From the NCBI RefSeq assembly GCF_003971065.1, contig NZ_RYDV01000001.1:806001-870000 (forward strand): 64,000 bases of DNA. Direction: 5' to 3'. Made by a program: the position numbers and the translations under genes. Shown here piece by piece: positions 53,185 through 62,302 of this stretch. The first letter of the stretch is position 1. Every line of letters starts with the position of its first letter. Below the pieces are notes generated by a model. It made no database searches. It worked only from the letters and a program-made list of their open reading frames with translations, and was not told the origin of the DNA. The stretch comes from Candidimonas sp. SYP-B2681. Lineage in GTDB: Bacteria; Pseudomonadota; Gammaproteobacteria; Burkholderiales; Burkholderiaceae_B.

Positions 53185-54471
53185 TCAGGCCGCAAGTCGA
53201 GAGCTTGATTTCACCTTGGAATCAAGCAATGACGAAGTCCGTGCTGACTGCAGCGTTTCGAATAACTGTGTTAGGTCGCAACCCACCCGATCCCAAGTAA
53301 ACCACTCGTTCGCCCGGCGAGCGCCGGCCAAACCCATTCGCTGCGCCTTGTCAGGATCATTGGCCAAATCCGCAAGCCGAGCGGCCAGCGCTTTAGGACT
53401 CTTGGAAGGTACGAGGTAACCCGTCTCGCCATCAATGACGGTGTAACGAATTCCTCCGGTGTCCGATCCGATAACGGGGCGCGCACAAGCCATTGCCTCT
53501 ACTGGCGTAATTCCGAACGGTTCGTACCACGGGGTAGTCACGAATACGTCGGCGGCACAGTAGTAGCGTCGCAACTGGTTTCGCGGGCGTCGGCCTTCAA
53601 ATTGAACGAAATTCTCGATCCCTTCTTGTATGGCCAGCGCCTTCAGTCTTCCAAATTCTGGCGTACTTTGCACCGAAGGCGTTGCGGAGTCGCCCCCCAC
53701 GACGCACAGCCGCGCGTCGAGGCCATAAGTGGAACGCAGACGGGCGAGGCCCTTGATCACATTGTCTATTCCCTTGCGTGGAACGATACGGCCCAGTTGC
53801 AATACATAGAACACGTCAGGATCCCAGCCCAGCAGCGCCCGCGCTGCGCTTTTGTCCATCGGCGCCATTTCGTTCGAATCGAAGCCACACGGCACCATCG
53901 AAATTCGCTCGGGATCGGCACCGTAAAGCTGGATCAGGTCCTCCCTGTCTTGGGGACACTCTGCAATAATGCAGTCAGCGTTCTGCACAATTTTGTCTTC
54001 TATGTCGAAGCGGCAGTCGGGAAAGCAATCTGCTTCTGCTTGATATTGCCGTCGGACTCTTCCCAGTGCATGAAATGTTACGGCAAGCGGAATGCCGGCA
54101 CGCCTCGCGACGGGCAGCGCTGCCAAGGCAGACATAAAGAAATTGGCGTGAATCAAGTCATACGGCTCTTCTTGAGCATCGAAGTACGTCTGCATAAAGC
54201 GGCTGAAGTCGCCCATATAGGGCAGTAAGGCCTCCTTGGGGAGATAACGCGCAGGGCCAGCAGGCACATGGACAACGTTGACGTTCGGCGCCAATTTGAG
54301 TTCCGGTGGCAGACTGGCGCAGTCAAGCCGAGTGAATATATCGACTTGACTGCCTTGCGCTGCCAATTGCAAGGCCACATTGGCCACGTAAACGTTCTGC
54401 CCTCCGCTATCTATACCTCCGGGTTGGGCCAAGGGCGACGCGTGCTCACTTACGATAGCTATCCGAGGCAT
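53185..54471 (-). CDS. Glycosyltransferase, GT4 (sucrose-synthase/MshA-like)
   Basis: A 428-residue GT-B enzyme. EHASPLAQPGGIDSGGQNVYV is the acceptor-side start of sucrose-phosphate-synthase-type enzymes, and LQLGRIVPRKGIDNVIKGL and PWYEPFGITPVEAMACARPV the donor-side half with its catalytic Glu. It is the first glycosyltransferase of the cluster. The start follows GGAGAATAAAC. The donor is likely a UDP- or GDP-sugar. Confidence 0.9.
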   Translation of the reverse strand: MPRIAIVSEHASPLAQPGGIDSGGQNVYVANVALQLAAQGSQVDIFTRLDCASLPPELKLAPNVNVVHVPAGPARYLPKEALLPYMGDFSRFMQTYFDAQEEPYDLIHANFFMSALAALPVARRAGIPLAVTFHALGRVRRQYQAEADCFPDCRFDIEDKIVQNADCIIAECPQDREDLIQLYGADPERISMVPCGFDSNEMAPMDKSAARALLGWDPDVFYVLQLGRIVPRKGIDNVIKGLARLRSTYGLDARLCVVGGDSATPSVQSTPEFGRLKALAIQEGIENFVQFEGRRPRNQLRRYYCAADVFVTTPWYEPFGITPVEAMACARPVIGSDTGGIRYTVIDGETGYLVPSKSPKALAARLADLANDPDKAQRMGLAGARRANEWFTWDRVGCDLTQLFETLQSARTSSLLDSKVKSSSRLAA

Positions 54472-54473
54472 GT

Positions 54474-55373
54474 TTATTCTCCAGGTTTAGTGTTGGTCTC
54501 CGGGTCCGATCCTTCGCCCCCAGCCCCTTTGCCCGATACCGAATCCATCGTGTCTCTTCCGCCCTGCCCCGGGCGTTGAACCTTGATGCGATTATCGATC
54601 TCTTGAACGCCCATACAATCGTCGACAAAATCTTCAATGGCATGTTTAACAGGCCGCGCATTAACGGTGCCGTCGAGCGTCACCCGACCTTCAGCCACCT
54701 CGACGGAAACGTCACCGACCGGCAAGCCGCTATGGCTGAACCTCTCGCAAATGTCCTCGCGGATACGCTCGTCAGACCGCGTATAGCCCTTCGGATAGAC
54801 CCGATGCGCGGTTTGAGCACGATATTGCTGTCGCTGAAAGCGCGTATCTTCATTCATGAATCCGCCATAACTGCTTTGCCCGGGGTCGGCGCTGCGACTG
54901 TGAACATCCTCATTGGACGCCGTACGTCGAGTACCTGGATTCGCGTCGCCGACATCGCGCTCTTGTCGAATCCGCTCGTTACCACGTCCGAAATCATCCG
55001 TTTCTGTGTATCGCCCGAAATCATCCCTGGCGTTATCCCGGTCATCACTACGCTGGTGAGTGCGGCCATACTCGCCGGCACGGCCGTACTGATACCCTAT
55101 TCCGGCCGATCGGCGATCAAAACCTTGTCCCTTACCCTCCCCCTGTTCAGTGTTTGACACCGAGTCGCCTTCTCCTTGCCAATGGCGCGGTCTACCCCCG
55201 ACACCAGGCTGGGTATTGCGTTGGTCATTGAACGAATTTTTTTCGTCACCCTGCCACATCACTGAGGGGCTACGGTCGGATTCCGAATCGGGCTTGCTGG
55301 TGCCCCGATCCTCAGAGCTTGGATTTGAATCCTTGTGCGACTGGCTGTACCCTGATTTCCGATTTTTTCCCAT
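54474..55373 (-). CDS. BON-domain protein with disordered N-terminus
   Basis: A 299-residue protein. Residues 1-200 are hydrophilic and low complexity (Arg, Asp, Gly, Ser, Gln). One BON domain lies at about 205-275 (DERIREDICERFSHSGLPVGDVSVEVAEGRVTLDGTV). BON domains are thought to bind membranes or phospholipid. There is no signal peptide, which is odd for BON proteins. AGGAGAAATAG precedes the ATG. It lies two bases upstream of the glycosyltransferase gene, so they are co-transcribed. Confidence 0.82.
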   Translation of the reverse strand: MGKNRKSGYSQSHKDSNPSSEDRGTSKPDSESDRSPSVMWQGDEKNSFNDQRNTQPGVGGRPRHWQGEGDSVSNTEQGEGKGQGFDRRSAGIGYQYGRAGEYGRTHQRSDDRDNARDDFGRYTETDDFGRGNERIRQERDVGDANPGTRRTASNEDVHSRSADPGQSSYGGFMNEDTRFQRQQYRAQTAHRVYPKGYTRSDERIREDICERFSHSGLPVGDVSVEVAEGRVTLDGTVNARPVKHAIEDFVDDCMGVQEIDNRIKVQRPGQGGRDTMDSVSGKGAGGEGSDPETNTKPGE

Positions 55374-55663
55374 CTATTTCTCCTGACATGACAGCTATTC
55401 ATCCATCTGCGTTATGCGCCGTCGTCGTGTAGAAGTGTCTAAGCAAGCCATGTGCCACTCCTTGGCCCGCTGGAAAGAGATTGCCGGTTTAAATTCGCTC
55501 GCCGGCCAGTGGCGGCGTGGTGCGAGAAGCACTTCTTACATGGGTCGGTAAATACGAGGCATAGCCTCATTCATGCCGCGGCTGGGGCGTGGACAGTCAA
55601 TGGGCATGCGGCATGCAGGCATATAAACTGCAGCGGACGGCCGGAAATACGGGGAGTCGATTT
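55374..55663. other. Divergent intergenic region before ugd
   Basis: 290 bases between the BON gene and the UDP-glucose dehydrogenase gene must hold both promoters. No gene was found; the only frames have no ribosome site. GGGGAG at 55651-55656 serves the dehydrogenase. I see no strong palindrome. Confidence 0.5.
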
Positions 55664-57067
55664 ATGAATGTCACCATCATTGGAACGGGTTATGTTGGCC
55701 TGGTCACGGCAGCCTGTCTCGCAGAAGTCGGCAACACGGTAATTTGCGTCGACAAAGATGCGAAGAAAATCGCTCAGTTGACCGCCGGCGAACTGCCCTT
55801 CTACGAGCCGGAGCTAAGCGAATTAGTGCGTCGCGGTGTGCATGATGGCCGTATTTCATTCACATGTGATCTGGCCGATAGCGTTTCCAATGCCCACGTC
55901 GTCTTCATTGCTATCGGAACGCCAGCAACGCAAGATGGGCATGCCAACGTGGACGATATCTTCGACTGTGCAGCCCGTCTGCAGAAAATCCTCGTTACCG
56001 ATGTCGTTCTCGCGATCAAATCGACGGTGCCGGTGGGCACCTGCGAGCAGATACAGACTGTGTTCGACCGTTCGCATGCGACCATTGCCGTAGTTTCGAA
56101 CCCCGAGTTCCTGGCAGAAGGCCGTGCGATACAGGATTTCCGGATGCCGGAACGCATTGTCATTGGAGGAAAAAGTCGTACTGCTCACGACTTGCTAAAA
56201 CGCCTGTATGGTCCCTTTGATCCGGATGGAACACGGCTGTTGTGGATGGATATACGCAGTGCCGAATTTTCAAAATATGCCTGCAACGCAATGTTAGCGG
56301 CACGAATTTCGATGATCAATGAGCTGGCGTGCATTGCTGGACAGGTCGATGCCGACATTCTTTCAGTCTGTAAGGTGCTCAGTACGGATTCTCGTATTGG
56401 CCCCCACTATATGCGCCCTGGCGCCGGCTACGGTGGGTCGTGCCTGCCTAAAGACTTACGTGCGCTCATCGGTCTGGCACAAGAGCATAATGAACCGGCG
56501 CAGTTGCTGCGCAGCGTTGAAAGCGTCAATGCACGTCAGGGACAGTTAATATTGCAGTCCCTCACGGATCACTTCGCCGGCTTACTTGAAGATAAATGCA
56601 TTGCAGTGTGGGGCTTGTCCTTTAAACCAGGTACCGACGACCTCAGGGCTGCCCCAAGCTTGACCTTGATCGACGCTTTGCTTGCCGCTGGCGCCACAGT
56701 GCAAGCCTACGATCCGGTGGCTATGAACGCCGCAAAAAAGTTAATCAAGGACAGCCGACTTACCCTGATGCCTTCGGCCGAATCGGCGTGCGTTGGGGCG
56801 GATGCTCTTGTTGTGATGACCGAATGGGAGCAATTCAAGAACCCGGATCTTGCCTTTTTAGCGCGCAGCCTTAGCACTGGGGCAGTATTTGACGGACGTC
56901 ACCTTTACCGAAGCGAAGTTCTGGCGACGCACCAGTTACTACATTATCGGCTCGGCTCTAAGGCTGCCGTGACTGCAACGCCCAGCAAAGGCTCAAATAA
57001 GGACGCGAAGTATTTCCGGAAAGAGGGCGACAAGCGCCCTGCTACATTGTCGGCAGCGCCTTGGTGA
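55664..57067 (+). CDS. ugd: UDP-glucose 6-dehydrogenase
   Basis: A 467-residue enzyme that oxidises UDP-glucose twice to UDP-glucuronate using NAD. IIGTGYVGLVTAACLAEVG is the NAD-binding start, SNPEFLAEGRAIQDF the middle, and GAGYGGSCLPKDLRALI holds the catalytic cysteine. KPGTDDLRAAPS opens the C-terminal domain. About 35 charged residues trail the normal end. The ATG at 55664 follows GGGGAG. It may feed uronic acid to the glycan cluster. Its last 26 bases overlap the 3' end of the convergent ABC gene. Confidence 0.95.
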   Translation: MNVTIIGTGYVGLVTAACLAEVGNTVICVDKDAKKIAQLTAGELPFYEPELSELVRRGVHDGRISFTCDLADSVSNAHVVFIAIGTPATQDGHANVDDIFDCAARLQKILVTDVVLAIKSTVPVGTCEQIQTVFDRSHATIAVVSNPEFLAEGRAIQDFRMPERIVIGGKSRTAHDLLKRLYGPFDPDGTRLLWMDIRSAEFSKYACNAMLAARISMINELACIAGQVDADILSVCKVLSTDSRIGPHYMRPGAGYGGSCLPKDLRALIGLAQEHNEPAQLLRSVESVNARQGQLILQSLTDHFAGLLEDKCIAVWGLSFKPGTDDLRAAPSLTLIDALLAAGATVQAYDPVAMNAAKKLIKDSRLTLMPSAESACVGADALVVMTEWEQFKNPDLAFLARSLSTGAVFDGRHLYRSEVLATHQLLHYRLGSKAAVTATPSKGSNKDAKYFRKEGDKRPATLSAAPW

Positions 57068-59807
57068 AATGGGCTCGGGGCGGACGAGTCACCGCCAGCA
57101 CAGTTGCCACCAGCTCGCCGGGGTCGGCGGGTTTGATCATATATACCTGAAAGCCCGCGAGCAAGGCGCGCAACCTATTCTCGCGGCCCGTATAAGCTGA
57201 CAAGGCAATCACCGGCAGGCGCCCTGCCAAAGATACCTGCCGGTCCGCTTCCATTCTGCGAATCTGGTCAATTACCGCATAGCTGTCCGGGTCGCCAAGT
57301 GAAAGGTCGCACAACAGCACGTCGGGCCACTCATTTCTATCGCTTGCCGATAGTCGAGCCAGCAATGGCCTGCCAGAATCGAATACATCAACCAGGGCAC
57401 CATAATCCTTCAACGCGTCATGCAAAAGTGTGCGGGCCTCCTCCTGACCATCGACTACGAAAATACGCATTTCCCGCAAGGCGTCAGCCAGGGCCGAATC
57501 GGACGGAGTCGGAGGCGACAAACTGGCCACAGCGCGTAGCGGAAACTCGAGAATGACTTTCAAGCCGGATAGTTCATGGGCTGGCTCATACGCGAACGTT
57601 CCACCCATTTCCTGAACCAGGGCGTTCAGCCGGTCAGGGTCAGGCGGGACATGCAGCACCGTTGACTGCCATGAATCATCCCTGGGCATCTCAGCCGCCT
57701 CTGAGGGAGGAGGACGACCGTCCAGCAATGAAAGGTGCGCCACTCCGGCGTCTCGATTCACTTGCAACTGGATACGACCATTAGGAGGCGTGACAAAAAT
57801 CGCATTGATGCAAAGCTCCCAGATTACTTGTTGCAGCGCACTTGGATCGGTCGTCACGCGCACTGTGTCGTCGCCTATAAGGGTATATAAATTAATGCTT
57901 TTCTCGGCGATCATTGGACGAACAGCATCTAATACTCCTGCCACCAACGCGACCACATTCACCGGTTGCGCACTCAGTTTTGCACCTTCATCATGAATAC
58001 GGTTTTGTTGGCGTTGCAATTGCCACATTCGAGTGTACAGACCGTTGGCCTGCATCAACGAATCGTGCGTGCCGCGCTCCACAATACGCCCTTGCTCCAT
58101 GACCAATATGGTGTCTGCCCCAACTATCGTTGAAAGCCGGTGTGCGATGATCAGCGTGGTTCTGTTTCTTGCTATTTCGTCCAGCTGTGCTTGTATGGCC
58201 CGCTCGGTGCGGCTATCGAGCGCCGAAGTCGCTTCGTCAAAAATCAAGAGCGGTGGATTTTTCAAAATGGCGCGCGCGATAGCAATCCGCTGACGTTCGC
58301 CGCCAGACAGCTTGACGCCACGTTCGCCGACCATGGTTTCGTAACGGGCTGGCAAGCTCTGAATAAAATCATGAACGCTGGCGTTCATGGCCGCCTGGAT
58401 AATTTCTTCCTGCTTGGCACCCGGTCGTCCGTAAGCGATGTTAAAGCCTATGGTGTTATTGAACAGCAATGTGTCTTGCGGCACGATACCTATTGCGTAG
58501 CGTAAGCTTTCCTGGCTGACGGAACGCAAGTCCTGCCCATCTATCGACACACTTCCGCCGTCGACGTCGTAGAACCGCAAAAGTAGTCGGGCCAAGGTCG
58601 ACTTTCCCGACCCGCTGCCACCGACCACTGCGACAGTCTTTCCGGCGCCAATCTCGAAATCGACGTCGTGCAATATCGGTCTTCCAGGATCATAGGAGAA
58701 GCTGACATTGGAAAACTCGACCGCGCCCTGAGTGATGTGAAGTGGCGGAAGCGGCGCGCTTGGGTCCGATTCGGAGGGGTATCTTAGTAAATCGGCCATT
58801 TTTTCAGCGTTTACCAATGCCTCGCGAGATTGACGGAATATTACCCCCAAGGTATTTAGCGGCAAGCAAATTTGAATAATGTAAGCATTGACCAAAACCA
58901 GATCGCCTACAGACATCGTGTGCTTAACCACTTCTTGTCCAGCAAGCAGCATTACCGCCCCGACGCCGAAGGCAATAATTCCACTCTGACCGATATGCAG
59001 CAACGACAAGGCCTTTTGGTTCTCGAGCCCGAAACCGATCCAGCCATTCATAATGTTGCGCATTCGGCCGGACTCTAGCCTGGAGCTCGTATAAAACTTG
59101 ACCGATTCGTAGTTCAGTAAACTATCGACTAACTGCCCGCTTGCTTGTGAGTCCAGATCATTTAGCCGGCGCTGAAAGAAGATACGTTTCTCGGTAAACC
59201 GTACCGTAAATATTCCGTAAGCGGCAAAAGTAATTGCGACGATGCCCGCGAAACCCGGCCGATAGCCTGCGGTAAGAATAATCAGGACAGTGACTATTTC
59301 GACAATGGTCGGAAGTAGCGTGAATAGCGCCGTGCCCAGCAGGAAGCCGACACCTGCAGTACCTCGTTCTATGTCGCGCGACAAGGCACCCGTTTGGCGA
59401 TTAACATGAAAACGTACGCTAAGGCTATGCAGATGTTCGAACAGCTTGACGGTGAAATCCGCGACTGTGGTCTGCGTTACGCGCGAAAAAACCAGGTCTC
59501 GCAGCTCTGTGAATAAACCACCACTGAATCGTAAAGCGGCGTAACCCAACAATAGGAATGAAGGCAAAACCAGCGGACCCTGGGGATTACTCAGGTCATC
59601 CACAATATTTTTTAAGGCAACCGGCACGGCTACCGTCAATAATTTGGCGGTGACCAGTAAGCCAAATGCGGCTAATGCACGCCAGCGAAATCGCCACAAG
59701 GCGCTTCCTAGCGTGCGAAGGATTTCTCGCCTGGCGTTCGCCGACGATGAAAGTTCTCCGTTAGCGCCGTTTACAGTGTTAGAGGCGGTGCCGTTTATCG
59801 GAAGCAT
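57042..59807 (-). CDS. ABC exporter fused to GHKL-like and receiver domains
   Basis: A 921-residue chimera. Residues 35-330 form an Atm1/MsbA-type six-helix membrane domain. Residues 340-590 are the nucleotide-binding domain: Walker A GGSGSGKST (about 395), signature KLSGGERQR (about 502), Walker B LLIFDEATSALD and the H-loop in IAHRLST, so the transporter half looks active. Residues 612-765 resemble a histidine-kinase ATPase domain (VTTDPSALQQVIWELCINAI, MGGTFAYEP), but the glycine-rich boxes are worn and there is no phosphorylatable His helix. Residues 778-905 are a receiver domain with the phospho-Asp in LLCDLSLGD, Ser in VIALSAY and Lys in MIKPAD. An in-frame GTG at 59825 is an alternative start. 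The 5' end overlaps the preceding gene; the 3' end overlaps ugd. Confidence 0.88.
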   Translation of the reverse strand: MLPINGTASNTVNGANGELSSSANARREILRTLGSALWRFRWRALAAFGLLVTAKLLTVAVPVALKNIVDDLSNPQGPLVLPSFLLLGYAALRFSGGLFTELRDLVFSRVTQTTVADFTVKLFEHLHSLSVRFHVNRQTGALSRDIERGTAGVGFLLGTALFTLLPTIVEIVTVLIILTAGYRPGFAGIVAITFAAYGIFTVRFTEKRIFFQRRLNDLDSQASGQLVDSLLNYESVKFYTSSRLESGRMRNIMNGWIGFGLENQKALSLLHIGQSGIIAFGVGAVMLLAGQEVVKHTMSVGDLVLVNAYIIQICLPLNTLGVIFRQSREALVNAEKMADLLRYPSESDPSAPLPPLHITQGAVEFSNVSFSYDPGRPILHDVDFEIGAGKTVAVVGGSGSGKSTLARLLLRFYDVDGGSVSIDGQDLRSVSQESLRYAIGIVPQDTLLFNNTIGFNIAYGRPGAKQEEIIQAAMNASVHDFIQSLPARYETMVGERGVKLSGGERQRIAIARAILKNPPLLIFDEATSALDSRTERAIQAQLDEIARNRTTLIIAHRLSTIVGADTILVMEQGRIVERGTHDSLMQANGLYTRMWQLQRQQNRIHDEGAKLSAQPVNVVALVAGVLDAVRPMIAEKSINLYTLIGDDTVRVTTDPSALQQVIWELCINAIFVTPPNGRIQLQVNRDAGVAHLSLLDGRPPPSEAAEMPRDDSWQSTVLHVPPDPDRLNALVQEMGGTFAYEPAHELSGLKVILEFPLRAVASLSPPTPSDSALADALREMRIFVVDGQEEARTLLHDALKDYGALVDVFDSGRPLLARLSASDRNEWPDVLLCDLSLGDPDSYAVIDQIRRMEADRQVSLAGRLPVIALSAYTGRENRLRALLAGFQVYMIKPADPGELVATVLAVTRPPRAHFTKALPTM

Positions 59808-60324
59808 TATGTTGCTCGGTGCCACTTAACAAAAACGGCGCTTCAGGCTCGGCTAAGGCACGCTCCTTTACAATCGCTTTAAAACAATGCGCAACACAAG
59901 CGGCAATCGCTTCGTCGTACCACGGGAAGCCGCCACTGACTCCCACCACAATCCCCTCAATGCACACGCTTCCCCAGATTCCGGAGTCATCGTCGCGCAA
60001 TAAATGGGGCGAGCCCACGCGCACGCTGTGTCCGTCGCGGCCCGTACGCCAGCTGATACGCGCCTTGCTCCGTGCGAATGAGGCGTAGTCGGCGTCCCAC
60101 TTGTCCGGGTCGCCCAAAGCGTGTTCATAAAGTATGGAAGATTCGAAATCATCAATTGCGCTGTTGGAGCTTGGATCCATCATCACAATATATAAGAAGC
60201 CACTATCGCCCGTTTTCTCTTGCTGCATGCCTTGCAACATCAAGGGGATCACCATCTCGACAGCCTGCGTAGCGGCCGCTTGGTCTGCAAAACATGCTTT
60301 GGGCTTATGCCTGTCTGTCATCAT
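59779..60324 (-). CDS. Uncharacterised 181-aa protein, possibly GlcG/HbpS-like
   Basis: A 181-residue cytoplasmic protein without a signal peptide. The C-terminal part (GSVCIEGIVVGVSGGFPWYDEAIAACVAHC) has the look of GlcG/HbpS proteins, where a glycine-rich VSGG precedes a DEAIA helix; the rest I do not recognise. HbpS-type proteins bind heme and can signal redox state to two-component systems, which would be of interest beside a receiver-domain protein. The ATG at 60324 follows GAGGA. It overlaps the next gene by 29 bases. Confidence 0.65.
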   Translation of the reverse strand: MMTDRHKPKACFADQAAATQAVEMVIPLMLQGMQQEKTGDSGFLYIVMMDPSSNSAIDDFESSILYEHALGDPDKWDADYASFARSKARISWRTGRDGHSVRVGSPHLLRDDDSGIWGSVCIEGIVVGVSGGFPWYDEAIAACVAHCFKAIVKERALAEPEAPFLLSGTEQHNASDKRHRL

Positions 60325-60371
60325 GGCCTGTCCTCTTTGAAAATCGTAGCGATCAATGCACACAGCAGACC

Positions 60372-61478
60372 TTATGCCCGAGGGGTTTCTTGCTCTTCAT
60401 CCTCGCTGACCCTGGCCAGGGCATCGACGGATTGAAGAAATGCAAAGAAACGCCGCTCGTCGGCATTGAGACCTTTCGGCGTGCGAACGCTTTCGAGAGC
60501 GGGTAGCGTTCCCTCAAGATAAGTTTGTAGGACCGCCGGATGGATATAGCATTCACGGCACACCGATGGAGTGTTCCCGAGCAGCTTGGCGGTTGACTTC
60601 ACGACCTCATTCAGCATTCGCCGTGCAGAGGTTGGTGAGTCGGCCCGGCATTGCTGTAACTGATTCATCGCAAAAACCGATGCTGCCCAGGTTCGATAAT
60701 GTTTCGCAGTGAAGTCGCCTCCTCCGGCCTCTTTCAAATAGTCATTTACGGCACCGGAGTCCACCGTTTCTATGGACCCGTCCGAATTCTGATACTGAAA
60801 CAACTCTTGGCCAGGAATCTCCATGCAACGTCTGATCATGCTTGCAACCCTGCGGTCGTTCACGGTGACATCATGAGGAACTCCGCTCTTGCCCTTGAAT
60901 CGAAAACGTACCCGGCTGCCCTCGATCGTTGTATGCCGACGGCGCAGGGTAGTAAGACCATAAGACTTATTCGATTGGACATATCTGCGGCTCCCGACGC
61001 GAATAAGCGTTACTTCAAGCAAGTAAACCACCACGGCCACGACTTTTTCGGAACTGATGCCCTTACACGACATGTCGCGCTCAACGCGGCGCCGTATGCG
61101 CGGAAGCGCCTTTCCAAATTCGACAAGACGGTCATATTTGCTCGCATCGCGCAGGTCTTTCCACTGGCTGTGGTAACGGTACTGCTTTCGGCCGCGAGCA
61201 TCTCGCGCGGTTGCCTGGATATGACCCATTTCATGTGGACAAATCCACACCGACTCGTATGCTGGAGGAATCGCCAGAGCATTGATCCGCTGGATGACAC
61301 GCGGATCGGTGATCCGCCGTCCGTCAGTATCCAGATACTCGAAACCATCCCCTGACCGCCGCCGAGTGATTCCAGGACCGTCGTCCGCCACATATATCAA
61401 TCCCGGTACAGGACATGGAACCTCGTCTGGATGCTCTCCAAGATCCGTCCCCGATTGGCCGGATAGCTGCGCTGACAT
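60372..61478 (-). CDS. DNA topoisomerase IB
   Basis: A 368-residue type IB enzyme that relaxes DNA through a 3'-phosphotyrosyl intermediate. RVIQRINALAIPPAYESVWICP is the bacterial/poxvirus N-terminal domain; YGLTTLRRRHTTIEG, FRFKGKSGVPH and FTAKHYRTWAAS are catalytic-domain motifs with the Arg, Lys and His, and the nucleophile is about Tyr311 in CRECYIHP. Bacterial copies of this enzyme are often in stress clusters. Its start lies two bases from the DUF421 gene. Confidence 0.92.
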   Translation of the reverse strand: MSAQLSGQSGTDLGEHPDEVPCPVPGLIYVADDGPGITRRRSGDGFEYLDTDGRRITDPRVIQRINALAIPPAYESVWICPHEMGHIQATARDARGRKQYRYHSQWKDLRDASKYDRLVEFGKALPRIRRRVERDMSCKGISSEKVVAVVVYLLEVTLIRVGSRRYVQSNKSYGLTTLRRRHTTIEGSRVRFRFKGKSGVPHDVTVNDRRVASMIRRCMEIPGQELFQYQNSDGSIETVDSGAVNDYLKEAGGGDFTAKHYRTWAASVFAMNQLQQCRADSPTSARRMLNEVVKSTAKLLGNTPSVCRECYIHPAVLQTYLEGTLPALESVRTPKGLNADERRFFAFLQSVDALARVSEDEEQETPRA

Positions 61479-61480
61479 TG

Positions 61481-61969
61481 TCAGTCTTTCGCTCTAAGAA
61501 CGCTGATGCGGCCGGTCGACTCCATATATGCGCGCCGCACGTCGCCCAAGTTGTCTATGCCTTGTTCACGCAGTTCGGCCATCAATTCATCACGGGTGAT
61601 ATATTCGCGCCGCATTCCACGTCGTTGCAATACGCCGTCTTTTACAAGACAAATCCGTCCCGGTTCCAGGAGCTTGTTCGCAGCAGGCCAAAAGTAGCAC
61701 ACCCGGTCTATCAGGACGCTCCAGAAAATCAGGCTTCCCACCAGCACCATACCTTCGGCAACGGTTTTGTATTCGGCAGACATGGCGTTTTGTGCCGCGT
61801 CCGAAATCAGAACGAGCAACAACACATCGGCCGATCCAATTGACCCAAAATCCCGGCGCCCCGCCATTCGCAGCAAAATATAAATAAACCAATACATCAG
61901 GGTGCCGCGTACGGCGAGCGCCCACGGCGAGACGCCAAACTCGAAAAGCTCCGCCCATTCCAGGTCCAT
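61481..61969 (-). CDS. DUF421 membrane protein (YetF-like)
   Basis: A 162-residue protein with three N-terminal helices (about residues 15-35, 48-60 and 70-90) and a C-terminal cytoplasmic domain. RMAGRRDFGSIGSADVLLLVLIS is the signature of DUF421, and LVKDGVLQRRGMRREYITRDELMAELREQG is the soluble part. The function is unknown; YetF relatives affect stress and spore traits in Bacillus. It sits in one operon with topoisomerase IB. Confidence 0.88.
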   Translation of the reverse strand: MDLEWAELFEFGVSPWALAVRGTLMYWFIYILLRMAGRRDFGSIGSADVLLLVLISDAAQNAMSAEYKTVAEGMVLVGSLIFWSVLIDRVCYFWPAANKLLEPGRICLVKDGVLQRRGMRREYITRDELMAELREQGIDNLGDVRRAYMESTGRISVLRAKD

Positions 61970-61989
61970 ACAATGCCCTTACTACCGGT

Positions 61990-62193
61990 CTACACTCGTT
62001 CTTCAGGAGGGACTTCCCTGGGTGGTAGGTCAATACCGTGATCCGGCTCTACGGGAGGCGGGACATCATCGGGCCTGGGTGGCTCTGTTTCAGGCGGTCT
62101 TTCGGGTGGAGTAATATCCGGCATATCGGGCGGTCGCGATGGTACATGAGCTCGTAGATAGCCGGTTTCAGAACTGCAATACGTCGACAACAT
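61990..62193 (-). CDS. Small proline-rich protein
   Basis: A 67-residue protein whose last 47 residues are almost all Pro, Asp, Glu and Arg (PPDMPDITPPERPPETEPPR). It has no hydrophobic segment and is likely disordered. AAGGGG lies before the ATG. It is the first gene of the run that continues into DUF421, topoisomerase IB and the ABC-receiver fusion. I do not know its function. Confidence 0.55.
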   Translation of the reverse strand: MLSTYCSSETGYLRAHVPSRPPDMPDITPPERPPETEPPRPDDVPPPVEPDHGIDLPPREVPPEERV

Positions 62194-62302
62194 ATTGGCC
62201 CCTTAATTTCAATACGCTTCAGTACGGCTTTGCTAGCAATCCACGTTCCCGGGAATAAATTCCGCCTCCGAGATAACGGCTCAACCTTCAATAGCTAAAA
62301 CC

